From Phoronis australis (lineage: Eukaryota; Phoronida; Phoronidae): a stretch of DNA of 64,000 nucleotides. A program made the translations under genes and the position numbers. Shown one piece after another: positions 44,001 to 53,842 of the stretch. Positions within the stretch are counted from its first letter, which is position 1. Each line of letters opens with the position of its first letter. The notes below the pieces were generated by a model. It searched no databases. It had not been told where the DNA came from and saw only the letters and a list, made by a program, of their open reading frames with translations. The stretch spans positions 4,853 to 68,852 of the forward strand of contig NMRA01000059.1 of NCBI GenBank assembly GCA_002633005.1, read 5' to 3'.

Positions 44001-47000
44001 TTAATGTCTGCAGTACGCAGCCCGGATCATGTTTCTAGCAGATTTAATCTACAAGTCACTTGAACATTTGAGCACACAATGGTGGTACCGGGAATTTCTG
44101 ATAATAAGCCCCAGGCCATATGTTCAGAAAATGTCATATTTTCACCTTTCTGGTACTAAATATACCGGTAAACCCAAGCTTATTTTCAAAAAAAGAACTG
44201 TAAACGCAAATGTGCCAGTTATAGTGACATAGAATAATCACCACTGTGTGGAAATAGGAACGTTGATAATACCAGTAGGAATTATTTAAATTTATTTTGT
44301 AAATGTAAGACAAAAACCTGGAGTATGCCCTGTTTCTTATAAAGCCTTGCCTTTGTTTGATACTTGCTGACTGTTCGTTTTGGGAAACCCTTCAAGATAG
44401 ATATTACAGGTGCGTCTCCGAATGTAGGCCCATGGGCATATATATTCTGAAACTTTTCAAATATTAGCCCTGTGGGAGTATATTTGGGGGACCTGTTTGT
44501 GAAAACACCTGGTAATATAGAATGTGATGTACAATTCCACTGTTTTAAATCTCCACCTACAGGTGGTGCTTGTCCAACAAAATTCTATATCAACATCTAG
44601 TAGCACATAGTTTCTTTCAATGGCTTGCATATAATATTGAAAGAATTTGTGCTGTTACCATACACTAGGTGGCAGAGTTTGTAATTTGTCTCACTATTGT
44701 TTCAGATCATCATCCAACAGCCTCAGCAAAATCAAGCCCAGCAAGTGATCCAGACAGCAGATGGTCAGGCTATAGTAATCCCCTCAGGGACTCTGGATGG
44801 AAGTCAACAGTTCACTTTGCAGGGGGGACAACTCATCCAGCTGCCTGTGGGTGGTAACACCAGCAGCTCACCTCAGATCATCCAGGCCAGCAACATCAGC
44901 ATTCCAACGTCAGGAAGTGGCGCAAATCAGATGGTTGTTGTAAGTAAACATGTCTCTGTCATGTGTCTCCTCCTAGTGGTCACTTCCAAATCTCTGTTGT
45001 ACCCCAAAACAATAATTTAGTAGACTTATATATAATAGCAATAAATATTAAGTATCAGTGACCTTATTAGTGGGGCAATTCTGTGAAAATGTCAACCTAG
45101 AGACAAAAAATAAATAAAAGTTGTGACTAAAGTAACATTTCTGGTGTCGTCTGAAAGCCCAGTCTCTCTAGTTTCAGGGCTGATATTTGAATTTCCTTTT
45201 ACTTTCGACTTTTTCCTAAACGGACCCATTTTTGAGGTCACTTGACCCTCACAAATCACCCCGATTTTTATGCTCCTTGCTAATTATTGTCATAAATAAG
45301 CTAATCATAGGTATTTTGCTATATTATCAAAATTAATTTATGCAATCACATGAAGCCTAAACTTCCTAAAAATTTCATTTGACCAGTAGCGCATCGTCAA
45401 CCTCTTGGGGTCAAAGGCCAACTCCTGGATATCATGGTGCCAAACGTCCGTCACAAAAAGTGCTAAAAAGTTTTGTCACATCAAAAGTTTTCAATAAGAA
45501 TTAAAATTATTTCTGAGTCTCTTTCAACTTGTTTCTCAATATTATTGACCGAAATTTTAGAAATAATTCGTAAAGTCAGAAATCGCGTTACAGATTTACG
45601 GAAAATTTGTATGTCTGTCACGTACATCCGTCACACCCATGAAATTACATTTTTTTCAGTCTGATCTTATTTTTACTTTCCAAACTTGCAGGAGATGAAA
45701 TTTTTCTCACACCTAAGAACCTAAAACGAATATATATCACAAAGACAGTCATAAAATCAAGTACAGAAGTTGCTCCGGTTTTGAACTAGATGCATTGGAC
45801 TTTTTCACTTTCAAAAGTATTTGCTGAGAAGTTTTCTTAATGGTGTCATCTAGTTATTTTTGGGAGAATTCAACATGTTAAAATTAGACAGTTGGACCAC
45901 ATAAATAAAATTTTATTTTTTTTATGTTAGTACCCCATTTTTGTAAAAAATCCTTAATTTTGGAAAACTGTTGAAGCAAAAAACACTCATGTAAAAGATT
46001 TCCATGGGTGCTCTGGAGTTCAAATAATGAGACACCTAGAGGAATCCATGTCAAGTTGCTGTTCTGCTAGAATCATCATGTTATTTTTTGCTCTGACTCG
46101 CTGTCCTGGGCATTTATAAGAGGTAGCAGCCTGTGACCTACTTTATTAAGCATTTTTGTCACTCCATCAGTGACTGTAGTAGCTGTGTTTTTCAGTCTTG
46201 GGTGGAAACACGTTCGTACCAAATGATTTCGTTGTCTCATTTTGCATATTTTGGCAAAACAAGAACCCTGATATTGCAATCTTTTTGAAGAAAGATTAAG
46301 TCATTTTCTGCTGAGCTTCAAGTGGATTGAATCAGCATTTAGAAACAAAGGAGGAAATTGTCGGTGTCCAGGTTAGAAGCAGCTGGGAGAGGAACAAATA
46401 TCTGCTGGAAAGTTCTCTGAAACTTAAAAAAATGACATCATGGATCAAGAAATTCAGAATTGTATAAATCTGCTTGAACCGTAATGCGACCTTAATTTAT
46501 GCCTCTTTTAAAATTGAAAGGAAGACAGCATTGGTTTAAAAATCTAAGTGAAAGGCTAATCAAGCTTATCGCTAAGGACCAACATTTGATAAATAAATAG
46601 TATTAGCTCCACATATTCCTAAGTTTAATGTAATTAAATGTCTGCCTTAACACTGCAAGACAGCACCCATGTTTTCGATCAAAATTCGAATTGCATAAGA
46701 CAATGACGTCAACTAAATCATGTTGATCCAATTGCTTGCTTCATAGTTTGTTACAAGAAGATACTGAAGTTGTGTACTAATACTTTTAAAACAGCATCTT
46801 TATTATTAACATGGGCACGCACCAAAACTATGAGCAACACAGTCCAGACAAGTCTGCACAAGCTTAGAGCAAGTCCTATTATACTATTATAAAAAATGTA
46901 TATTTGTTACAATGAGGATTAATAAGGTTTTAATTTCATTTCACATTTTATATTTAGGATAGTCATGTTTACTTACTAGTTTCAAATTTGTATTAGAGCT

Positions 47001-50000
47001 ATTTGATGCATAAAAACAGTTTTGCTGATTACCAACAGGTGTCGAATACAAAATAAGTATCTCTCTCATTCCCATCCATACTGTTTACCATCTCCAAAGA
47101 GAAGTGAGGATTTTAGGATGTTGTTTTATATATTTAATCAAATGTGTTGAAAAGTTTAAATCCTAGAGTATATTCCCACCATTGGCTTACCTGGGGTGGT
47201 GAGTATGTGCAAAAGGTCAATCGATATACTTTGAATTAAAAAACATCGAATCAGTGGCAAAAGACTAATATACTGAAGTTTGAATTATTTGTGTAACAAA
47301 AATTTCATAGAAGATATCGTCAAAAAATAGTATGTTGTGCTCTACAAATATTCCACTAAATCATCATAGAAATAATTGTAACTGTATACAACTACTGAAA
47401 ATTAATGTTTAATTTTTTTTTCAAAAATTCAAATTCTCTGCACCCGTCTGTCACACCCACTTAAAAGCAACTTCCTCAGTCAGATAAAAAGATAGGGGAA
47501 AAGTTTATACATGCTTTGAAAGCTATCAATGAGACTTAACAATTTCTGTATTATTTTCCTAGGCTGAAAAATTTTTCACAATTAGTCAAAATGTTCTCTG
47601 ATTGTACGTTTGTCACAAATGGAATTGCACAGTATAGCAATGGAAAATGGTTATTATAAACCTGATTATGCATATTTAAATTCTTGCTTTCTTAGCTGTT
47701 GGAATGAGCATCACGTAATTTCTGATGCTTTCTGCAAAGTTCACTCTGTACCTCAGTGGTTGTACAAGTCTGTATACTGCACTCTGGTATTCATGTGAAG
47801 AATCTTTCAATAGCATCACTGCAAAGTAAAAAGAAAGAAAACAAATATCTGCGCCATTGTCAAGGCAGTCATGTACTCATGAATACTTGTAGTATCAGTG
47901 AATGCTGTCTAGGACACCTTTCCAAGGGCATTTCTTGTTAAATCTGATTTATGAAAACAGCCACTAAAAGCAGACTGCCAAAGTGTTTGGCTAATGTGTA
48001 GGATTGTGGACATTAAGTTATGCATTATATCCCAGCTTTTTAATTAGGGTTGAAGCCATGTCACTGAGCACATGTTTATCAATCTTTGTCCTCTCTAACA
48101 TAACTGTAATCTACCGGTAACTCAATCTTTAGTCCCCCGGCTATTGCACAACTGTTACTTATATACCCCTGTTCCCTATTACACAACTGTTACTTATAGA
48201 CCCATGTCCCCTATTGCACAACTGTTACTTATAGACCCCTGTCCCCTATTACTCAACTGTTACTAATAGACCCCTGTCCCCTATTGCACAACTGTTACTA
48301 CTGTCCTTTATTACACGACTGTTTCTTCTGTTGTAGATGATTCCTAATGGTGCAGGCAATTCTGCATCCATTCAAAGGATACCCATTCCTGGCACTGCCG
48401 AGATGGTAGAGGAAGAACCACTGTATGTTAATGCCAAACAGTACCACAGGATACTCAAACGACGGCAGGCGAGAGCAAAACTGGAGGCTGAAGGAAAAAT
48501 ACCAAAAGAAAGAAAGGTATGAGCAGTTTGTGAAAGTAATAAAAGTACAGTGTGCGGCTGAGTGCAAGTGGAATTCACCATTAGAGTTGTGGAAATGACT
48601 AGTCATGATATGCATGTAGTGTATGAACTGTCAAATGACTAGTCATGGTATGTGTGTACCGTATGAACTTTGAAATGACTAGTCATGGTGTGCGTGTAGT
48701 GTATGAACTGTGAAATGACTAGTCATGGTATGCGTGTACCGTATGAACTTTAAAAGGACTAGTTGTGGTGTGCGTGTAGTGTATGAACTGTGAAATTTAG
48801 CAAGATACTTTTATGGGACGGTGTTATTGCAGATGAGGATGATTTTTTAATAAATTCAGCTTCTGCTGTGTGCCGTAGTGCCAATTTTGTTGTCTGTGAG
48901 TGCTCTGCCGATTCCCTTAATGGATCTTCATGGAACTTGGCAGACCTGTATTAACCCAGGAGATGATGTCACAAAACAATTTTTGGTTACCTTCCTAAAG
49001 TTATGCAATCTTCATAAAACTTTGCTGATAAGATTTTAATCGAACAGGTAACCACAATTGCCCAGTTTTAGTCAGCTTAGATATGTGTTATGCCCCTGGT
49101 GACAACCTTCATTAGTTCATTATTCACTTATGGTGTCGGCCTCTCTGTGCTATACTGCTTCTCCATTAAATCTCAAATCAGTCACTCTGGTAGAATTAGC
49201 AGACAGATGGCCGAATGTGAAGTTGCTTACATTAAGTGTGTTTCTTTTTTAAAGTTGTAAATATGGTACTATATTGTAGTTAACCAGGACTCAGCGTAGG
49301 CCTAACATTGAAATATGCCACAGATGATTGTCAATTTGTATTTGAACAATATATCTGAAAAATTGATTTTTTTCTCTTTTGAGATATGCCTATAGTGTTG
49401 TTTGTGTGTTGTAGAAATATCTTCATGAATCTCGGCACCAACATGCATTGAATAGAGTTAGAGGAGAAGGCGGCCGCTTCAATAGTAAAAATGGACATCA
49501 GGTAACACGTGGTCGTAGTTACTAATATTTTTGTTTCCATTTTTGTATTTATTTTATCGTCATTCTTCTTGTATATGTTATAATATGTGTGTAGTATATT
49601 TTACCATTCCACTATAAACTTGGTCTCGACTTGTTTTTTACTCTGATGAGAAGTGATTTATAGGTTTACAAACACCTGGCAGTTTCGTTATTCCTGGAGA
49701 CTATTCAATGCATAACATGTAATGATAAGCCTATTGGTACAGCCAGGTCTCAAATTATAATGTACAATGATAAGCTTATTGGTACAGCCAGGTTTCAAAC
49801 TATAACATACAATGTTGAGCCTACTGGTACTGCCTGGTCTCAAACTATAACATGCAATGACAAGCCTACTGGTACAGCCTGGTCTCAAACTATAACTTAC
49901 AATGTTGAGCCCACTGGTACTGCCTGGTCTCCAACTATAACATGCAATGACAAGCCTACTGGTACTGCCTGGTCTCAAACTATAACATGCAATGACAAGC

Positions 50001-50395
50001 CTACTCGTACTGCCTGGTCTCAAACTATAACATGCAATGTTGAGCCTACTGGTACTGCCTGGTCTCAAACTGTAACCTGCAATGACAAGCCTACTGGTAC
50101 TGCCTGGTCTCAAACTGTAACCTGCAATGACAAGCCTAGTGGTACAGCCAGGTCTCAAACTGTAACAAACTGTCACTTCTTTAGAAGTCCTGAATTCGTC
50201 TGTAATGTGACTCTAGGAACAATGATCAAAATCAAAATTTTTGTTTTGTTGTGTAAAGAGTGTTTACAGACAATGTGGGGTCCAGTGAAGCTATTGCCTG
50301 GCAAGTACCATGTGTGACCCTTTTGTTTTCACTTTCAGGAAGGTTCAGCGAGTTTCGATGTTACAATGAACCACATGCTGGAGACAACGAGTTAA
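40979..50395 (+). CDS. NFYA: NF-YA, CCAAT-binding factor subunit A (whole gene)
   Basis: Six plus-strand exons, all joined in phase 0, encode 289 residues plus stop: 40979-41071, 43326-43544, 44706-44939, 48337-48516, 49415-49501 and 50339-50395. The product has a short start, two Gln-rich activation exons, then the NF-YA core: the subunit-association helix ([18 protein letters not shown]...) that binds the NF-YB/NF-YC dimer, and the DNA-binding region ([20 protein letters not shown]) that inserts into CCAAT. NF-Y is a nuclear trimeric activator of CCAAT promoters. Human NF-YA is 347 residues, and most of the difference is in the Gln-rich part. An exon could still be missed in the 2.2-kb first intron. 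A non-coding 5' exon is implied by the acceptor at 40954. Confidence 0.96.
41072..41833. other. NF-YA intron 1, with one unexplained acceptor
   Basis: Strong polypyrimidine-acceptor TTTTTCTGTTCCAG at 41486 is followed by an open frame ([17 protein letters not shown]) that does not resemble NF-YA. It may be an alternative exon or chance. Confidence 0.4.
41834..42083 (+). pseudogene. THAP-domain fragment, frameshifted, in NF-YA intron 1
   Basis: Frame one gives [20 protein letters not shown] (from 41855), the C-x4-C start of a THAP zinc-binding domain. After a T-run at 41909-41913 the frame changes and continues [19 protein letters not shown] and [13 protein letters not shown], supplying the conserved Trp and the C-x2-H pair. 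Spacing between the Cys pairs (about 49 residues) fits the family. THAP domains bind DNA and often belong to P-element-like transposases or domesticated descendants. The frameshift makes it a relic. Confidence 0.65.
42084..43325. other. NF-YA intron 1, remainder
   Basis: Mostly unrecognised. On the minus strand, between about 42245 and 42070, an open frame reads [29 protein letters not shown] and [13 protein letters not shown], then a donor-like TTTG|GTAAGC. Its origin is unknown. Nothing else noted. Confidence 0.4.
43326..43544 (+). CDS. NFYA: NF-YA exon 2, Gln-rich
   Basis: Acceptor CTGTTTTAG|; 73 codons rich in Gln ([30 protein letters not shown]). It ends CAACAA|GTGTGT, a weak donor chosen because the next exon then continues in frame as [10 protein letters not shown], as in vertebrate NF-YA. 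Reading on instead reaches a TAG at 43578. Confidence 0.85.
43545..44705. other. NF-YA intron 2
   Basis: Nothing recognised except a single CTCF-like match (ACACTAGGTGGCAG, one mismatch) at 44663-44676, just before exon 3. Confidence 0.45.
44706..44939 (+). CDS. NFYA: NF-YA exon 3, activation domain
   Basis: Acceptor TTGTTTCAG|; 78 codons beginning [13 protein letters not shown] with [20 protein letters not shown], ending MVV|GTAAGT. The Gln/Ser/Thr-rich content is typical of the NF-YA activation region. Confidence 0.93.
44940..48142. other. NF-YA intron 3
   Basis: Long AT-rich intron. GAGGTCACTTGACCCTC at about 45236 resembles the palindromic block of the dispersed repeat family and may mark another diverged copy. 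No gene recognised; open frames such as 46076-46279 (minus) are unsupported. Confidence 0.45.
48143..48305. repeat. 34-bp minisatellite, about 4.5 copies (NF-YA intron 3)
   Basis: Units with CTATTGCACAACTGTTACTT and AGACCCCTGTCC end only about 30 bp before the splice acceptor at 48336. Confidence 0.95.
48337..48516 (+). CDS. NFYA: NF-YA exon 4, subunit-association helix
   Basis: Acceptor TCTGTTGTAG|; 60 codons, [19 protein letters not shown] then [20 protein letters not shown] and [15 protein letters not shown], ending |GTATGAG. The association helix is essentially unchanged from vertebrates. Confidence 0.98.
48590..48800. repeat. about 40-bp minisatellite, five copies (NF-YA intron 4)
   Basis: Units with GAAATGACTAGTCATGGTAT and GTGTAGTGTATGAACTG. 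GACTAGTC is a short palindrome in most units. Confidence 0.93.
48801..49414. other. NF-YA intron 4, remainder
   Basis: Nothing recognised between the 40-bp array and exon 5. Confidence 0.5.
49415..49501 (+). CDS. NFYA: NF-YA exon 5, DNA-binding region
   Basis: Acceptor GTGTTGTAG|; 29 codons [20 protein letters not shown] then RFNSKNGHQ, ending CAG|GTAACA. The family pattern H-E-S-R-H-x-H-A-x-x-R-x-R-G-x-G-G-R-F is complete. Gln replaces Arg between the two His residues relative to vertebrates. Confidence 0.98.
49714..50166. repeat. 45-bp minisatellite, ten copies (NF-YA intron 5)
   Basis: Units with ATGACAAGCCTACTGGTAC and TGCCTGGTCTCAAACT. The 45-bp period gives long open frames on both strands (49760-50317 plus, 49688-50176 minus) that are not genes. 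Confidence 0.96.
50339..50395 (+). CDS. NFYA: NF-YA last coding exon
   Basis: Acceptor TTTCACTTTCAG|; 18 codons [18 protein letters not shown] then TAA at 50393-50395. It replaces the longer acidic tail of vertebrate NF-YA. Assignment rests on splice site, phase and position. Confidence 0.8.
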   Translation, partial: EGSASFDVTMNHMLETTS

Positions 50396-52430
50396 GTCAA
50401 GAAGTCTTGAATATTATTCTTGTTATTATAGTTCTTTTTAATTGTTAATTGTAATTAGTGTTTTCCTGAAAGTGATATGTTATATGAAGATTATTTGGGA
50501 CATCAGAAACAGCTGCAGACCTTCCATACTGGAAATCTGCCATCATGTAATGACGTACTCTGTCATACAGACTTTTTAAAAGTGCTATTTTTGGAAGGCT
50601 CAATCACGTGAGAGGGCAACACTTTTTATGTTACATTAGCATGGTCTCACGTATATTTGTAAAACACTCAGTGCTGTTTTTGCTCAATCATGTAAGAGGG
50701 CAGCACTTTACTATGTTACATTAGCAAGGTCTTGCGTATATTTCTAAAACACTCACTTTCATTTGCGTGCTCTTGCATCATCTTACTTTTCTAGCAACAA
50801 ACTTGGTCTTCTGTAAATTGATGCATTTCTGGTTTGTGCATCCATGTTATCATTGCCCAGTTGCAGTGTTTCTTTATTTAAATTTGACTGCTTTTTGCGA
50901 CTTGACCAATGTTTAGTAATGGAAGCAAAGTTCACAGTTCTTGTGTCATTTGGCGAGAGTTTGAATGGATAAAATATGATTAAATTTTTGTTTGTAAAGT
51001 AACTAAAAGAGCCATTTGTTTTTGTTTTGTACTAAGGCCAGTGTCCACACTTTCCTGTGATGACCTTGACCTTGACTATTGTAGTAGCACACGAGATGAA
51101 GACTTGAGATAGTCCTACATATTACAGTTCAGTTCATCATTCAGCCTCACTGTTCTGCAGAGTATCAATAGCAAGTTAATCAATAACAAGTTAATCAATA
51201 ACAAGTTATTAACCTTCACTTTTACACATGATACATTCTTATGAAAAAAGATGTCATTGATTGTTTTTTATATTTATGTTAAATAGTATTTTCCATCACT
51301 TTAACTTCAAATCAATGTTTCACTACTTGACATATTTGCTGTATACCCTTCTCTTGTTCCCAAATCATAGACAACAGTGTCAAGTTTTGTTGGCAATTGT
51401 CTGATATAATGTGAACAGACTTTGAGAACCAATTGATGTCTGTTATTCAGTGGAGAAAACTGGTTCTTCAATTGCATGCACGTTATATCAAACTATTACC
51501 TTCATGTTCATTCAAAGCTCCTTTTTCATGCAGTCTACTGATGTCCTGTACTTATCTGGCTTCCAAAACACCTGTCAGAGGCACTTTGATTACGAAATTA
51601 AAAATTTACATAGCGAGAGTTCAGCCACGCACGTGTGCTTAAAAACAATGGCATTTATGGTAACGCTCCATTTGCTATAAATTGCAAGTACTTTCACCAT
51701 TTTTGCACCCAAGTTTGGTAGTATTAGAATGTGCGCAAGCCTCTTTCAGTAAAAAGTAATTTCTGGCCTGAACATGGCAAGGTGTCACAGAAACTCAATT
51801 ATTGGTTTCATAAAGATGGGTTGCAGACGTTCTGTGATCTAACACAGATGTTAACAAAAGCACTTCCACTCATAACAAAGTCTCGGTCATATTAAATTGG
51901 TAAAAGGGGCATTTTAAGTGAGTCTCTGGAAATTCTGGTGGTGGGCACGGAGCCAAACGTAGGTGTTAAATTGTAAGACCTAAGTATTTCCTTAACTTAT
52001 GAATTTAGATTTAGATTTAGATTTCAGTTTCACAAGTATTACTCAGTTTTGTGTCAACAATTAACAGCAGTGTTCAAGAGTTTGAAGCAAATTGATGTCA
52101 CAGACTTCGCAGTTTTAATGTTGCCAAAAATCTATTTTTAGTCAGTATTTACTAACAAACTTCTGGGACCCATTTTACAGTAATGTATAAGTGAAGAGAG
52201 GTGTACTACAATGACGGGTTTTCATGAATTAAAGACCTGTAGCGGTGAAAGAGGCTGTTAGGCTATGACTTGTAATAGACACACCAACTGTTAGGCTATG
52301 ACTAGCAACTTAGCTGGATTTATATTGAATATTTTGACTTTCTAAACTACAGCTTTATCTCCGATTAATGGAAGTCATTTTATTCTCTTTAAATGTTGTT
52401 TATTACACTTGCATGCTAAGTATTTTGTAC
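50396..52430 (+). other. probable NF-YA 3' untranslated region and flank
   Basis: No gene recognised. If the AATAAA at 52431 is used, the 3' UTR would be about 2 kb. Minor features: AACAAGTTAATCAATA repeated about three times near 51180, and ATTTAG repeated near 52010. Confidence 0.45.
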
Positions 52431-52436
52431 AATAAA
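52431..52436 (+). terminator. candidate NF-YA polyadenylation signal
   Basis: AATAAA followed by T/G-rich sequence near 52445. Other sites are possible and cannot be ranked without transcripts. Confidence 0.35.
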
Positions 52437-52699
52437 TGAGTTATACAATGTTTGAGTTTCAAAGCAGAAACATTTGATTTAGGAGTAATACAAAAGATAG
52501 TCACAAGCTTGCCTCAACTGCAACACATTATCATCACATTGTCTAATCTATATCCACAGTCCACCATTTCACACGTGTATGTTCAGTAAATAATGATTAA
52601 ACACTCTGCCTCTCCTTTCAAGACAATTTCCTACTAACAGTACTTATTGCTTTGCTCAAATATTGCTATATTTCAGTAAACCTGAACATTCTTTATTTC

Positions 52700-52930
52700 A
52701 AGGAATACAAAGACAACCCAAAATACAGACAGCATAGTTACACATTGTGTTCTTATGGTCATGCAAAACTTTATACAAAGACAACCCACCATACACACTG
52801 TGTGCTTATGGTCCTGTAAGACTATACAAAGACAACCCACAATACACACTGAGTACTTATGGTCCTGTAAGACTATACAAAGACAACCCACAATACACAC
52901 TGAGTACTTATGGTCGTGTAAGACTTCATA
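52700..52930. repeat. about 53-bp minisatellite, four copies
   Basis: Units with ACAAAGACAACCCACAATAC and CTTATGGTCCTGTAAGACT lie between NF-YA and NCKAP1 and abut a copy of the dispersed repeat family. Confidence 0.94.
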
Positions 52931-52936
52931 CACAAG

Positions 52937-53360
52937 TCTGCATTTAGCCAAATATCTACACAACTACACAATTCAACTCAGTGAAAGTTGTGTATTTTCT
53001 AAAAGTAAAGCATTTATAGAATTTGACCTTTGACTTGAAACGAAGCTACAACTACTTAAGTCGCATGACCCGGTGTTTTTAGTAGCAAACAAGAAAGGTA
53101 CACAAACAGCATCAGTTACATGACAAAATTTCGGCTTGATAAAAATGCCCAGGAAAAAAATCTAAGAAATGCTGCTATTGTTTTCTAAATATGACTTTCT
53201 TATACACAACTTGTTGATGGCTCTTCAAGCATAAGTGGAACATTTTAAAAATGATTCGTGACAGTTTTGGAGAACAGTTGACAAAGCATAGTATCTGACA
53301 GTTTCATGTGTATCCAAGTACAAATGATGTCATCAAGGTGGACATATTGGGCTGTGTTTC
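52937..53360 (+). repeat. dispersed repeat family, copy
   Basis: Starts TCTGCATTTAGCCAAATATC, then GCATGACCCGGTG at the palindrome position and GGAGAACAGTTGACAAAGCA towards the end, paralleling 13765-14245 and 31355-31790. Confidence 0.65.
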
Positions 53361-53695
53361 AAGGACTTATGAATTCTAGTGCCTCCATCTATTGTTCTTA
53401 CAGGAAACCTGACATCTCAAACCTAACAGTCATATTGGTTTTAGCACTGCATAAACATGTACTTTAAGTAGGGTAATTTATTGTGAAGTATTGTAAGCTC
53501 TTACAAAGCACAGTACTAACTTCTAATGTTGGAAGAACAAATTGAGTCACACAATATACTTGTCCAGGTGTTTTAGGCCATCAGAAAATTGACTGAATAA
53601 TTGTAAGAGAACATAGTCCACTTCATTCACACCAGTTCAACAATCATAGCATAAGCAAGCAATTGTTAATAAATAAGGGGATTTTTACTGAATAA

Positions 53696-53701
53696 TTTAT
53701 T
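53696..53701 (-). terminator. NCKAP1: NCKAP1 polyadenylation signal
   Basis: AATAAA on the minus strand, 37 nt beyond the NCKAP1 stop codon, implying a very short 3' UTR. Confidence 0.5.
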
Positions 53702-53737
53702 TGTTCCAATGCCGCAACCTAAGACTGTCACTGCCAT

Positions 53738-53842
53738 CTAGTGTTGCACTTTGAAAACCGCATGGTATGCATTTCTCAAAAGAACGTATGGGAAGCAGGA
53801 TTCCAAGAGATCCATGGTTAGGAAGTTTGACTCCTGGACCAG
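53738..53842 (-). CDS. NCKAP1: NCKAP1 terminal exon
   Basis: Acceptor TTTTCAG|; 34 residues [16 protein letters not shown] and [18 protein letters not shown], then TAG at 53738-53740. It matches the vertebrate C-terminus apart from a different last few residues. Confidence 0.97.
   Translation of the reverse strand: MVQESNFLTMDLLESCFPYVLLRNAYHAVFKVQH

Noticed and set aside
46076-46279. 67-codon minus-strand frame in NF-YA intron 3
   Set aside because: No homology recognised and no splice context.
49688-50317. Long open frames on both strands (162 and 185 codons)
   Set aside because: They are produced by a 45-bp tandem repeat inside NF-YA intron 5; mirrored open frames on both strands are a composition effect.
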